Source: a bacterium
Lineage (GTDB): Bacteria; BMS3Abin14
Direction of reading: 5' to 3'
Assembly: GCA_029210545.1 (NCBI GenBank)
Contig: JARGFV010000016.1
Coordinates: 1 to 34,142 of the forward strand
Length of the DNA stretch: 34,142 bases
A program made the position numbers and the translations under genes. This document shows, one piece after another, positions 16,657-24,561 of this stretch. The first letter of the stretch is position 1. Every line of letters begins with the position of its first letter. The notes beneath the pieces are model-generated. The model was not told the origin of the DNA. It was given only the letters and a program-made list of their open reading frames with translations, and searched no databases.

Positions 16657-16822
16657 GGTAATCCCCCTTTGGAATACAAGCATTATCTCGGCCCGGACGG
16701 TCCTTGTCCTTGACGTGGGTCAAAAGCCGTCCATTTTGCGGGCAACAGCCTTCAATCAAGTGCTTCCGCAATGCGGAGTGCCTATTCGATTCCAATACAC
16801 CGCTTTTGCAGGGATGATGTCT

Positions 16823-16857
16823 AGCTGGCGGCTACGAGTTGATGGCTGTCAGCTGAC
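16823..16857. repeat. Weak 7-bp-phased block
   Basis: agctggc, ggctacg, agttgat, ggctgtc, agctgac in 7-bp phase. It lies next to the terminator of the conduit operon. Confidence 0.6.
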
Positions 16858-16867
16858 ACAATTTGAC

Positions 16868-16906
16868 AAAAAAAGAAGCCGGGGCGGATGTCCCGGCTTC
16901 TTTTTT
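16868..16906 (-). terminator. Rho-independent terminator of the conduit operon
   Basis: Stem GAAGCCGGG (16875-16883) pairs with CCCGGCTTC (16892-16900), flanked by A7 on the left and T6 on the right. On the - strand it ends the cytochrome operon 19 bp after the stop codon. The flanks make it usable in both directions. Confidence 0.93.
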
Positions 16907-16924
16907 CTTTCGGTGAAACGTCTC

Positions 16925-18880
16925 TTACGGTCGTGCGGTTCCCAGCCAGGCGGCTCCGTCCGGATAGGTCAGGGAGTGATCGACGATGGTGCCATCCAGA
17001 GTGCCGTCCTCGACCCAGTCGATGGAGTCGAAGAGCAGCCGCTTGGCATAGTAGCGGTTGTGGGCGAAGGCGCCCGGCTCATGCTTCAGGAGGTTCAGGT
17101 TGAAAGCGGCGCCCAGCTGCTCTTCGCTGGTCCAGGCGGTAAATGCGTTGGAATAACCTCCCGCGCTGGTATCGAAGAAGTATGGGTAGCTGCTCAGGTA
17201 AAAGACGCCGTCCAGTTCGAACTTGTCGATGAGGATGTCCAGAGCCTCCTCATATCCCTCCCCCTCCTCCTCGACCTCGGCCAGGGTCAGTTCATGGCCT
17301 TCGGCGGGATCGTGGCAGTTGGCGCACACCGCTGGCAGGGCGCCGTCGACCTCGACGCTGAAGTAGTGATTGGAAGGTTCTCCGGCCATGTGGCACGTCA
17401 CGCAGGGGCCGCGCGTCCCGGTACCGTCTTCGTCGTCAACGCCGACCAGGTCGTGGGCGAAATAGGATACGTTCTCGTAGGAGGCTGCGAATTCGTACCC
17501 AACGGTCTTCCAGATGATTCCCGCCGCCGCCAGGTAGTGGGAGTTGGCGCCTCCGAAGTTGCTCGTGCTAAGGGCCGAGGCATACCTTTCCTTGACGTCG
17601 ATGCCCTTGGAGCGGCCCTGGTGGCAGTAGATGCAGGTGGCCGAGGCTCCGGCGTCGGCGATGACCGTGTCCACGTCGGCGGGGACATCGGGGTCGGTGA
17701 AAATGGTCGCCTCGCCCTTGAGCCGCAGGCGGTCGTTGAAGGCGGTGGGGTAGTTCTCCCCGTCGTGGCACCCGTTGCAGGTGATGAACCCGTCAGCCGC
17801 ATCGTCCCAGGCCCCGAGATCGACGGAGTCGCTGTAGGCCCCGCCCGCCGCGACGAAACCGACTGAGTTGTGGCACCGGACGCAGGAGGAACCGAAGCCC
17901 CCATGGTCGACCGCGTGCCAGGCGGCCGGTCCTGAGGCGACGGCCACCGTATTGTCGTCAGCAACGATCGGCCCTTCGGCGATAGGGTGGTGAGGACCGT
18001 CGGCCCACTGCTGCTGGACCGTCTTGTCGAAGGTATGGGGGCTGTGGCAGCTGGCCAGGCAGGCGTTCTGGTCGTCGCCGGCCGTTACCATCCCGCTGTT
18101 GGGCGATGTGTTGGTGAGATCGACGTAGCCGAGCCTGGCCGTGGGAACGGCAAACCGGGTCACCTTGTCGTCCTCGTTGAGGATCCACACCTCGTTGAAG
18201 TGCGTGTCGTTGATGGTCCTGTCTCCGTTGAAATAGTAGGGTCCGGCATAGGGCTCCAGGGTGATCACCTCCCCGTGATAGACATCCGTTTCCGCCCACG
18301 CACCGGCATCGGGCAAGCTCCACACTTCGAAATCATAGGACGCGATTGTCGTTACAGCCATGGAAGGGGCGTTCTTCTCACCGCCCACATTGTCACCGTT
18401 CGCGTTCTGCCAGTACCGGTAGCCGTCGATACTGTGATGGTCCTCATGAGCGCCTCCCTCCATGGGTGAATGGCACTCGGTACAGGTGGTAAAAAGCGCT
18501 CCCAGCGTCGAGGTTCCCGCCTGCCTGAGCCCGGCGTTGATGGCGCCGTGCTTGGTGCCGTCCGGCTCATGGCAGGAGGCGCAGTCCACGAAGTACTTGG
18601 GCTCGGGTGTGATGTAGTCGCCGATGCTGTCGATGCCCGTATGGCAGGGGTCGCAGGAGGCCCGGTTGGGCGAGTTGTTGGCGTCCGCGTGCCTGCTCTG
18701 GAGAAACTCTCCGTACTGGGGATGGCAGACACAGCCCAGCACCTGGTCGATCTGCTCCTGGACCGGGATCGTCGTGGTCTGATCCCCTCCGCTGTCCTTT
18801 AACGCGGCTCCACATCCCGAGATAAGGGCGCCGAACATGAGGACCACCAGGACAAAAACAAAATTACGCTTGATAAACAT
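16925..18880 (-). CDS. Outer-membrane multihaem lipoprotein cytochrome c
   Basis: A 651-residue exported lipoprotein with lipobox LISGC and acylated Cys23. It has eight canonical CXXCH sites (starting at residues 76, 100, 133, 333, 368, 416, 493 and 519) and two odd sites: CVCH at 50-53 and CLASCH at 274-279. Large haem-free stretches (about 140-270 and 525-651) suggest beta-rich domains as in surface cytochromes. ATG 18880 is preferred to the in-frame GTG 18886 because AGGAGG then has proper spacing. Following a porin and a periplasmic cytochrome, it is probably the outer-surface member of a porin-cytochrome conduit, passing electrons to or from extracellular partners. Surface exposure is inferred. 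Confidence 0.92.
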   Translation of the reverse strand: MFIKRNFVFVLVVLMFGALISGCGAALKDSGGDQTTTIPVQEQIDQVLGCVCHPQYGEFLQSRHADANNSPNRASCDPCHTGIDSIGDYITPEPKYFVDCASCHEPDGTKHGAINAGLRQAGTSTLGALFTTCTECHSPMEGGAHEDHHSIDGYRYWQNANGDNVGGEKNAPSMAVTTIASYDFEVWSLPDAGAWAETDVYHGEVITLEPYAGPYYFNGDRTINDTHFNEVWILNEDDKVTRFAVPTARLGYVDLTNTSPNSGMVTAGDDQNACLASCHSPHTFDKTVQQQWADGPHHPIAEGPIVADDNTVAVASGPAAWHAVDHGGFGSSCVRCHNSVGFVAAGGAYSDSVDLGAWDDAADGFITCNGCHDGENYPTAFNDRLRLKGEATIFTDPDVPADVDTVIADAGASATCIYCHQGRSKGIDVKERYASALSTSNFGGANSHYLAAAGIIWKTVGYEFAASYENVSYFAHDLVGVDDEDGTGTRGPCVTCHMAGEPSNHYFSVEVDGALPAVCANCHDPAEGHELTLAEVEEEGEGYEEALDILIDKFELDGVFYLSSYPYFFDTSAGGYSNAFTAWTSEEQLGAAFNLNLLKHEPGAFAHNRYYAKRLLFDSIDWVEDGTLDGTIVDHSLTYPDGAAWLGTARP

Positions 18881-18895
18881 TTTCACTCCTCCTTA

Positions 18896-19702
18896 TCAGT
18901 GGCAACGCCGGCATGTCTTGCCGCCGCTGGCGCCATCGAGATAATCCTTCATGTCGTCCCAGTCCCTGGGGTGGGGGTTCACGATCAGGCCCTCCCGTGC
19001 GCTGTGGCACTTGAGGCAGACATCCGCGTCGGGGTGGCACGCCTGGCAGGTTGGCAGGCTGCGCCGCGCCTCGCGGGCGTGGGTATCGGTCCAGTCGTGG
19101 GACGGCAGGACCGAGTCGCTGTGGCAGATGTCGCACTCCTCCTCCGTCACCAGGTCGTGGGGTCCTCCTCCAGTGGGAAGGTCGCTCCAACTCCTGCGGT
19201 GGGACTCGAAAGCCAGGTCCTCGGGTGCGAATTCGCTGTGGCAGTCGGAGCAGAACCGTTCCTCGTGGCACACCGTGCAGCTACGGTTGTCGGCCCTGGC
19301 ATGGATGGGGTGCGTGACCCTGAAATCGCTGCGGTGCACGTTCAGTTTTCCCTGCTCGTCCGCGAACCCCGCCTTGTGGCAATCGAGGCAGAAGTCCTCC
19401 CGGTAGCAGGAAGCGCAGTTGTTCACCAGCTCCTCGGCATAAGGACCGTGATCCCTGTACCAGAAGCTGTCCTGGGTGACGCGGGCCGGTATCTTCACGT
19501 CGGCAAGAAAACTCTTTTCGTGGCACTCCTCGCAGCGCTCCAGAGGCGGGGCTATGTCCAGGTCGGCCTCCTGGTGGCAGACCCCACAGTCGGATTCTGT
19601 CTCACCGACATGGAAATCGTGGTCGAACACCTTCGCTTCCACGGCGGCAGCAGTGACCGCCATGAAGAGGAGGGCCAGTATGATCGGTAGAATACGTCTC
19701 AT
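18896..19702 (-). CDS. Periplasmic multihaem cytochrome c (nine CXXCH plus one CXXCY)
   Basis: A 268-residue exported cytochrome (signal peptide about 1-21). CXXCH sites start at 39, 57, 105, 142, 151, 190, 219, 229 and 264; the last one forms the C-terminus of the protein. A tenth site at 96-100 reads CASCY, with tyrosine (codon TAC) in place of the proximal histidine. The size and spacing resemble the periplasmic decahaem (MtrA-like) partner that inserts into a porin. The start at 19702 has GGAGGG five bases upstream. It lies 10 bp after the porin gene and 15 bp before the lipoprotein cytochrome. Confidence 0.94.
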   Translation of the reverse strand: MRRILPIILALLFMAVTAAAVEAKVFDHDFHVGETESDCGVCHQEADLDIAPPLERCEECHEKSFLADVKIPARVTQDSFWYRDHGPYAEELVNNCASCYREDFCLDCHKAGFADEQGKLNVHRSDFRVTHPIHARADNRSCTVCHEERFCSDCHSEFAPEDLAFESHRRSWSDLPTGGGPHDLVTEEECDICHSDSVLPSHDWTDTHAREARRSLPTCQACHPDADVCLKCHSAREGLIVNPHPRDWDDMKDYLDGASGGKTCRRCH

Positions 19703-19712
19703 TTCATCCCTC

Positions 19713-20942
19713 CTAGAACCGGTACCTGAGGCTGACACGGCCCCGGTTGTAATAGTCGTAGACGACACTCTCGACCCTCTCCACCTTGGCCCTCAGGGTG
19801 AGGTCATCGCTCAGGTCCCTGACGCCTTCCAGCCAGTACCTCTTGGCCGTGGTGTCGTCGTCCTCGTCGTCGATACGGTTGTAGACGTTGTATTCGGCGC
19901 CCACATCCACTTTCACATCGTAGGGCGCGGGCATCCGGTAGTCGACCTTGATGCCTTTCAGATCCTCGTACCCGCTCCTGTAAACCGCCGCCACGTATCC
20001 GCCGTAGCCTCCTTTTTTGCGCAGCTCGCACCCGGCTTCAACCACGTTGGAATCGTCGAAGGATTCGTACATCTCCCGGGTGTAGCTTCCGAAAACAGTC
20101 CAGCTGCGGTCCAGGCGGTAATCGGCGCTCACCGAAACCTCCTCGTACTGGTCCACCGCGAACACCGAATAGACGGAGGTGGAATCGAACACGGGCGTAT
20201 AGCCGAAGTATTCGCTCCTGACGGTCCACTTTTCCCCCGGGACCAGCCGGACCCCCGCCAGGTAGTAGGAGTAAAGCCGGGAGAGCATGTCGTACTGGAA
20301 CTCCCCGTAGGCGGAGCCCCGCTTGGCCACCTTCGTGCGGCCCGCGACGCCCAGGATCTCGGTGGCAAGGTCGCTCCCAGCCCACTTCTGGAGGTAGCTG
20401 GCGGAAAGGTCTGTACCCGCCCAGAGGTCATCCTTTATGGAAAAGCCCCAGATGGTCTCGTCACCCTCGTCGTCCTCAACGGTCACGTAACCGCCGCCGA
20501 AGAAAGATAGGGTGAGCAGGTCGTCCCAGTTCCTGTCGATCCTTATCCCGTCCAGGATTGGCGAACCGGCCACCGTGTTGACCCACTGCCGGCCGACCCT
20601 CAGATCGGCGCCTGCCCAGATCCCCTTCTTCTGGTAGTAGGCGTAATAGAGCCGGCTTTCGGCATCAACCGCGTCGTTGAGGTCACCGGCGAGCCTCCCG
20701 TACAGCCTGAACGCCTGTGACCCGTCACCGGTACCGTCCCTCAGGTCGAGGCGGAAGTACTGATAGACGGGCAGGGCGGCATCGCCGCTCACCGGGTCCT
20801 CGTACGATTCCAGCACCGTGGTCGTGTCTCCCCTCGTGCTCCAGTCCGCTTGTGAAACCGGCGGGAAGAGCAGGACAAGGAGAACGAGAAGACCCGCAGG
20901 CACGAGAACCGCCCTCATATTTACCGTTCTCTTATCCTTCAT
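19713..20942 (-). CDS. Outer-membrane beta-barrel porin of the conduit
   Basis: A 409-residue protein with a hydrophobic signal (about 9-32, ending PVSQA). The rest has alternating Tyr/Trp-rich amphipathic strands with short acidic loops and a C-terminal SLRYRF ending in Phe, the mark of an outer-membrane barrel. First gene of a three-gene operon with two multihaem cytochromes, it fits the sheath role of MtrB/OmbB-type porins, although it is smaller than MtrB. No CXXC pair is visible near the N-terminus. I chose ATG 20942 with GGGAG upstream; the longer open frame starts in repeat DNA. Confidence 0.87.
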   Translation of the reverse strand: MKDKRTVNMRAVLVPAGLLVLLVLLFPPVSQADWSTRGDTTTVLESYEDPVSGDAALPVYQYFRLDLRDGTGDGSQAFRLYGRLAGDLNDAVDAESRLYYAYYQKKGIWAGADLRVGRQWVNTVAGSPILDGIRIDRNWDDLLTLSFFGGGYVTVEDDEGDETIWGFSIKDDLWAGTDLSASYLQKWAGSDLATEILGVAGRTKVAKRGSAYGEFQYDMLSRLYSYYLAGVRLVPGEKWTVRSEYFGYTPVFDSTSVYSVFAVDQYEEVSVSADYRLDRSWTVFGSYTREMYESFDDSNVVEAGCELRKKGGYGGYVAAVYRSGYEDLKGIKVDYRMPAPYDVKVDVGAEYNVYNRIDDEDDDTTAKRYWLEGVRDLSDDLTLRAKVERVESVVYDYYNRGRVSLRYRF

Positions 20943-21007
20943 ATGCGCTCCCAGGAAATGTGTGAAACCGCTTTGATACCTTGGCCTTGAATTCCGGGTA
21001 TTAAAGA

Positions 21008-21090
21008 TGTTGGCTTCGCAAAAAGTCATCAACGCGCCCCGCGCGGGGCGCCCAAATCAATGACAAGCCGCGCCTGGACTTTTTGCGACC
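21008..21090. repeat. Hairpin-chain repeat upstream of the porin operon, copy D
   Basis: It carries the TTCGCAAAAAGTCATCAA module, the GCGCCCC palindrome at 21034-21051, a partial AAATCAATGAC arm and a closing GGACTTTTTGCGA arm. It lies 66 bp upstream of the porin start. The 21100-21420 stretch beyond it is AT-rich and I see no gene there. Confidence 0.88.
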
Positions 21091-21439
21091 CTGTCAAAGA
21101 TGATCAGCTTCCATTTCTCCTTTAAAAGGAATATTCCCCGGATATCCCATAAACGTCTTCCGGATGGATCAGATTTTCCATTTTGCGCAGGATCGGGCAC
21201 AGGGAATCATCACCGTAACAACATGTAGAATTATGGATTGGATCAGGATACAAACGGTTGCCCCCCGGCAGGAATCCTTACCAAGAACGAGAAGGATAAA
21301 GCCCCCAAAGCTTGTTTCATAAGTGTAACATACGTTTAAATTCACGCAACTTTTTTTAAATAAAGTCGGCAATTTCAGGTGGATTATCCGGATATTGCAT
21401 ATCTGGTAGCTGGGTTACTCCGTGGGTAAGTCAGACACG

Positions 21440-21575
21440 GGGAAAGTCATGGTATCGGGAAAAGGGGGCATGGGAGCGGGGAGGAAACGACGTATCGGGG
21501 TATCGGAGTGTCGGGGAAAATGCGAAGGGGGCATGGGAGCGTGGGTGCGTGGGCGTGGGAGCATGGGGGAAAGAG
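21440..21575. repeat. G-rich quasi-periodic block (7-8 bp)
   Basis: Repeats of the type tatcggg (about 21492-21520) and gcatggg/gcgtggg (about 21530-21570), with a period of 7 to 8 bp, just downstream of the aldo/keto-reductase-like gene. Short ORFs read through it but have no support. Confidence 0.7.
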
Positions 21576-21606
21576 CTGGAACCCGGCTCCTTACGACTGC
21601 TCCCGG

Positions 21607-22401
21607 CTATTTCCCATAAACATGCCTGCCGATGCGCCGTACGCGCTCCATCTCCTCCTCCGACAGCGGTCCCAGGTCCAGGGCGGCCATGTTCTCGTCG
21701 AGTTCGGCCGCGGTGCGCGGACCGGTGAGGCAAATGTCCACGTGGCCGCTGGAAAGTGCGAAGCGGTAGCAGTCGGCGGCGGTGAGGGGCTTTTCCCCAG
21801 GGGGCATTTTCTTCGGGTTGACCAGCCGGCCCCACCGGGTTGCGGTGAACGAGATGATCCCGGGCGGGTTCTCTGACGGGATGTGGGGGAAGATATCCTT
21901 CTCCGCCCCCGTGTGAGCGGCGTTGTATCGGACCATGAGGACGTCGACCGGGCTTTGAGGGTCTGCGGCGATCCTCCCGGCAAGGGGGCGGTCGTGGGTG
22001 GAGATGCCCAGGTAGCGCACTTTCCCCTCCTCCTTCAACTTCAGAGCCGTTGAAAGCATCCCGCCCCTGGGAACGCCCCGCATCCAGCTCATGAGGAGCA
22101 GGTCCACGTGATCGATGCCCAGGCGGCGCAGGCCCTTTTCGTGAAAACGGCGCATGAGCATACCTGACTTGTCGTAGGTCTGGAAAGCCACCACCACATC
22201 ATCACGGTGAGAACGCGTCAGGTTTCTCAGCGCATCTGCCATCGGGGCACGCCGCCCCGAGCCCCAGAGGAAAAAATTCAGGCCCTTCTCGTGGAACGCC
22301 TTTTCCAGGGAATGAGCCGGTGCCGGATAGGAAGCCCCGAAACCGAGACGGCTGACGGAGAGGCCGGTGCGGCCTAGGGTGGTGTGGTTGGTAAAGTTCA
22401 T
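21607..22401 (-). CDS. Aldo/keto-reductase-family protein with altered active site
   Basis: A 264-residue TIM-barrel protein. The N-terminus LGRTGLSVSRLGFGA (9-23), the GKVRYLGISTHD strand (about 126-137) and the C-terminal LTGPRTAAELDENMAAL are clear AKR features and should bind NADPH. The catalytic tetrad is not recognisable. The usual NFFDTA with Asp reads NFFLWGSG (42-49), and the strand that normally ends in the catalytic His reads DLLLMSWMRG (about 100-109). It may be a non-oxidoreductase or use other residues. AGGA precedes the start. It lies 44 bp downstream of an ABM-fold gene on the same strand. Confidence 0.87.
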   Translation of the reverse strand: MNFTNHTTLGRTGLSVSRLGFGASYPAPAHSLEKAFHEKGLNFFLWGSGRRAPMADALRNLTRSHRDDVVVAFQTYDKSGMLMRRFHEKGLRRLGIDHVDLLLMSWMRGVPRGGMLSTALKLKEEGKVRYLGISTHDRPLAGRIAADPQSPVDVLMVRYNAAHTGAEKDIFPHIPSENPPGIISFTATRWGRLVNPKKMPPGEKPLTAADCYRFALSSGHVDICLTGPRTAAELDENMAALDLGPLSEEEMERVRRIGRHVYGK

Positions 22402-22412
22402 GGTTCCTGCCT

Positions 22413-22447
22413 CCCATTCCGGATTCCACCTTCCACATTCCGCATTT
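22413..22447. repeat. Five 7-bp units between the ABM and AKR genes
   Basis: cccattc, cggattc, caccttc, cacattc, cgcattt in 7-bp phase. The block reaches the stop codon of the ABM-fold gene. Confidence 0.85.
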
Positions 22448-22751
22448 ACCTTACATTCGACCCGACCAGCTCCAGGTCGACAAAGCCGGGCTCTTCCTCG
22501 CAGCAGAGGGAGAGTTTCTGGACGAAGACCGACATGTGGGGGGTGGAGCGGTGTTTTTCCTCTGAATAGGCGTCCTCGAAGGTCATGAGGTGGAAAAAGG
22601 AGACGTCCCCCACACCCCTGTACGCTTCGTAGAAAAGGACAGCCGGCTCATTCTCCTTGACGGCAGCGACGAACTCGGCCACGGCGGCCGTGACCTCGTC
22701 GAGCTTGTCCGGCTTGATCCGGTAAAGGGTCATCATGTGGACCTTACTCAT
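22446..22751 (-). CDS. ABM-fold (antibiotic biosynthesis monooxygenase-like) protein
   Basis: A 101-residue protein of the dimeric alpha/beta-barrel type. It starts MSKVHMMTLYRIKPDKLDEV and contains a helix with an EF(V)AAVKENEP pattern, VLFYEAYRGVGDVSFFHLMT and a final EEPGFVDLELVG strand, the usual ABM order. Such proteins range from quinol oxygenases to haem-degrading enzymes and many are uncharacterised; nothing here selects one. ATG 22751 is backed by AAGGAGA at normal spacing, so the longer open frame is not used. The leader holds an interleaved inverted repeat. Confidence 0.82.
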   Translation of the reverse strand: MSKVHMMTLYRIKPDKLDEVTAAVAEFVAAVKENEPAVLFYEAYRGVGDVSFFHLMTFEDAYSEEKHRSTPHMSVFVQKLSLCCEEEPGFVDLELVGSNVR

Positions 22752-22938
22752 GGAAATCTCCTTTGTTCTATAACGGCACGCGTTGAAGGGCAATCTGTTG
22801 AAACAGTTCTAAGAGAAAAGAGATAGGTGATATGGTAAACCTTATCTCTAATCACCTGTTCCTTAGCACTAATTCATCCCTTCCCCCAGCACCTTCCTTT
22901 CAGTAGACATGGTCCTATTGGATAAAACCTACTATCAC

Positions 22939-23023
22939 AGCTATAAGCTATCAGCTAAAAGCAGTTGTTTTTCTGCGCCCTGCGCCCTGGGACCTGCGCT
23001 CTCCATTTTCTATTTTCTATTAT
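22939..23023. repeat. 7-bp-phased blocks downstream of the DUF554 gene
   Basis: Block one (22939-22966) is agctata, agctatc, agctaaa, agcagtt. Block two (22975-23023) is gcgccct, gcgccct, gggacct, gcgctct, ccatttt, ctatttt, ctattat. Two different unit families follow each other without loss of phase, up to the DUF554 stop codon. Confidence 0.92.
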
Positions 23024-23700
23024 CCCAGAACTATCGCTATCCCGGCTGCCACAAAAATGGCCGGCAACAAGTTGCCAATCGGCAGTTTCCTGATCTGTAA
23101 GATATCCAGCCCGATGGCAACGATGAGAAGACCCCCGGTGGCATTCATCTCCGCCACAACCGGGTCGGTGAGGAACCCCTGGACCGAGACCGCCATGAGG
23201 GTGATCGCTCCCTGGTAGATCAACAGCGGAACCACGGAGAAGATGACCCCGATCCCGAGGGTCGAGGTCAGCGCCACCGAGGCGATGCCGTCGAGGGCCG
23301 ACTTGGCGTAGAGGATCGTGGGCTCTAGCCCCAGGCCGTCCTGGATGGAACCCATGATGGCCATGGCCCCGATGCAGTAAAGGAGGCTGGCGGTGACGAA
23401 CGCCTCGGCCACGTTGCCGGCATCCTTGAAACGGTCCTGCAGCCTGTGCCCGATCTTTTCGAGGTGAGCCTCGATGGACAGAACCTCCCCGATGATTCCG
23501 CCGATGAGCAGCGCCCCGATGACGATGAGGGGGTTGCGGGACTGGAGGGCCAGCTGGAACCCGATAAGGAGCACCGCCAGGCCCAGTCCCATCATGACGG
23601 TCCGGCGCATGCGCTCGGGGATGAGGTGCCCCAGGGTGCGCCCGACGACACATCCGGCGATAACGGCCAGGATGTTGACCAGCGTTCCCTTCAGAATCAT
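23020..23700 (-). CDS. DUF554 family membrane protein (YdfK-like)
   Basis: A 226-residue integral membrane protein with about 7 helices. The opening ILKGTLVNILAVIAGCVVG, the GALLIGGIIGE segment (about 62-72) and the SLLYCIGAMAIMGSIQDGL stretch (about 105-123) are hallmarks of DUF554, a family of unknown function. GGAG lies five bases before the ATG. Its immediate upstream spacer is a ten-unit heptad block, so linkage to the DUF169 gene behind it is uncertain. Confidence 0.9.
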   Translation of the reverse strand: MILKGTLVNILAVIAGCVVGRTLGHLIPERMRRTVMMGLGLAVLLIGFQLALQSRNPLIVIGALLIGGIIGEVLSIEAHLEKIGHRLQDRFKDAGNVAEAFVTASLLYCIGAMAIMGSIQDGLGLEPTILYAKSALDGIASVALTSTLGIGVIFSVVPLLIYQGAITLMAVSVQGFLTDPVVAEMNATGGLLIVAIGLDILQIRKLPIGNLLPAIFVAAGIAIVLG

Positions 23701-23710
23701 GGGAACTCCA

Positions 23711-23780
23711 GTTCCACGTTCCAGGTTTCAGGTTCCAAGTTTAACTCCTTTGGACTTTGGACATTGGACTTTGGACTCCT
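23711..23780. repeat. Ten consecutive 7-bp units between DUF554 and DUF169 genes
   Basis: gttccac, gttccag, gtttcag, gttccaa, gtttaac, tcctttg, gactttg, gacattg, gactttg, gactcct. The phase is kept for 70 bp while the unit changes from a GTTCCAR type to a GACTTTG type. It fills the whole spacer between the two genes. Confidence 0.93.
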
Positions 23781-23782
23781 CA

Positions 23783-24526
23783 TCACAGCCGCTGTTTAAC
23801 TTTCTCCCAACTGTCTGTGATGAGGAAGCTCTCCCCCATGTCTCCGGCCATGGCCGCGAACAGGTCCACGGGGACTGCGAAGGACAGAACGCCCTTTTTA
23901 ACATAAGGACGGGCGGAAATGTCGAACATTCCGATGACGGCCCTCGGCTCCTCCTTCCCCCGCTCGGCAAGGGGAAAGCTGACGAGGGCGCCGCATCCCG
24001 AGGCCTGGGGTGAGATGACGCAGAACCGGTCGGCCCTGGAAAAACCCACGAGGTGGAACAGGGCCGTGAGGACGTCGGGCGGAGCCAGCCATGCCACCAC
24101 CTCGGGGCACTCATCGGCCTTGAGATTGTCGATCCTCGTCGCCACCAGGTATTTGCCCAAGGCCGCCGGGATCTCATAGTCCACAAAGGAGGCCTCGACC
24201 AGTTGAGAGTTTTTTTTCAGCCGCAGCCCTTCGACCTTGCCGGGGACACCGCACGAGAGGAACGTTCCGAGGTCAGGGCTGGGTTTGACGGGAAAACCGG
24301 AGTACCTCACCCCTCCCTGACACCCGATGGACCCGGCGGTAAAGGCCACCCGCTCCCCTTTCAGGACCAGGTTGAACTGGCCGATCATGCACCCGAACCC
24401 ATCCCGGGACCGCACGTCGCTCTCGTATTTCCCGTCGTCGGAGTAGAAAATGGCAAAGGGCAGATCCGCACCGGGGAAGAAATGAGCCCAGTATTCCAGG
24501 AAACTTTCCCGTATGGCTTCGTTCAT
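23783..24526 (-). CDS. DUF169 family protein
   Basis: A 247-residue soluble protein without signal peptide. The middle part (GSIGCQGGVRYSGF about 67-80, the CGVPGKVEGLRLKK stretch about 91-104, then the paired YLVATRID and VVAWLAPPDVL segments) and the later CVISPQASGCGALVSFPLA fit DUF169, a family common in anaerobes and of unknown function. Several Cys residues could bind metal but no firm motif is seen. I chose ATG 24526 with AAGGA upstream; the longer frame is repeat-derived. Confidence 0.8.
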   Translation of the reverse strand: MNEAIRESFLEYWAHFFPGADLPFAIFYSDDGKYESDVRSRDGFGCMIGQFNLVLKGERVAFTAGSIGCQGGVRYSGFPVKPSPDLGTFLSCGVPGKVEGLRLKKNSQLVEASFVDYEIPAALGKYLVATRIDNLKADECPEVVAWLAPPDVLTALFHLVGFSRADRFCVISPQASGCGALVSFPLAERGKEEPRAVIGMFDISARPYVKKGVLSFAVPVDLFAAMAGDMGESFLITDSWEKVKQRL

Positions 24527-24561
24527 CTGACTATCCTTTTTGTCGGGCTTTGATTCAAGAT

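Noticed and set aside
16764-16785. Sigma-54-like site on the - strand (GGCAC then TTGC)
   Set aside because: The spacer is six bases instead of five, so the -24/-12 distance is wrong.
16655-17866. 403-codon + strand frame
   Set aside because: Antisense to the lipoprotein cytochrome, whose haem motifs and lipobox prove the - strand.
21169-21372. 67-codon - strand frame in the AT-rich spacer
   Set aside because: No recognisable features or ribosome site.
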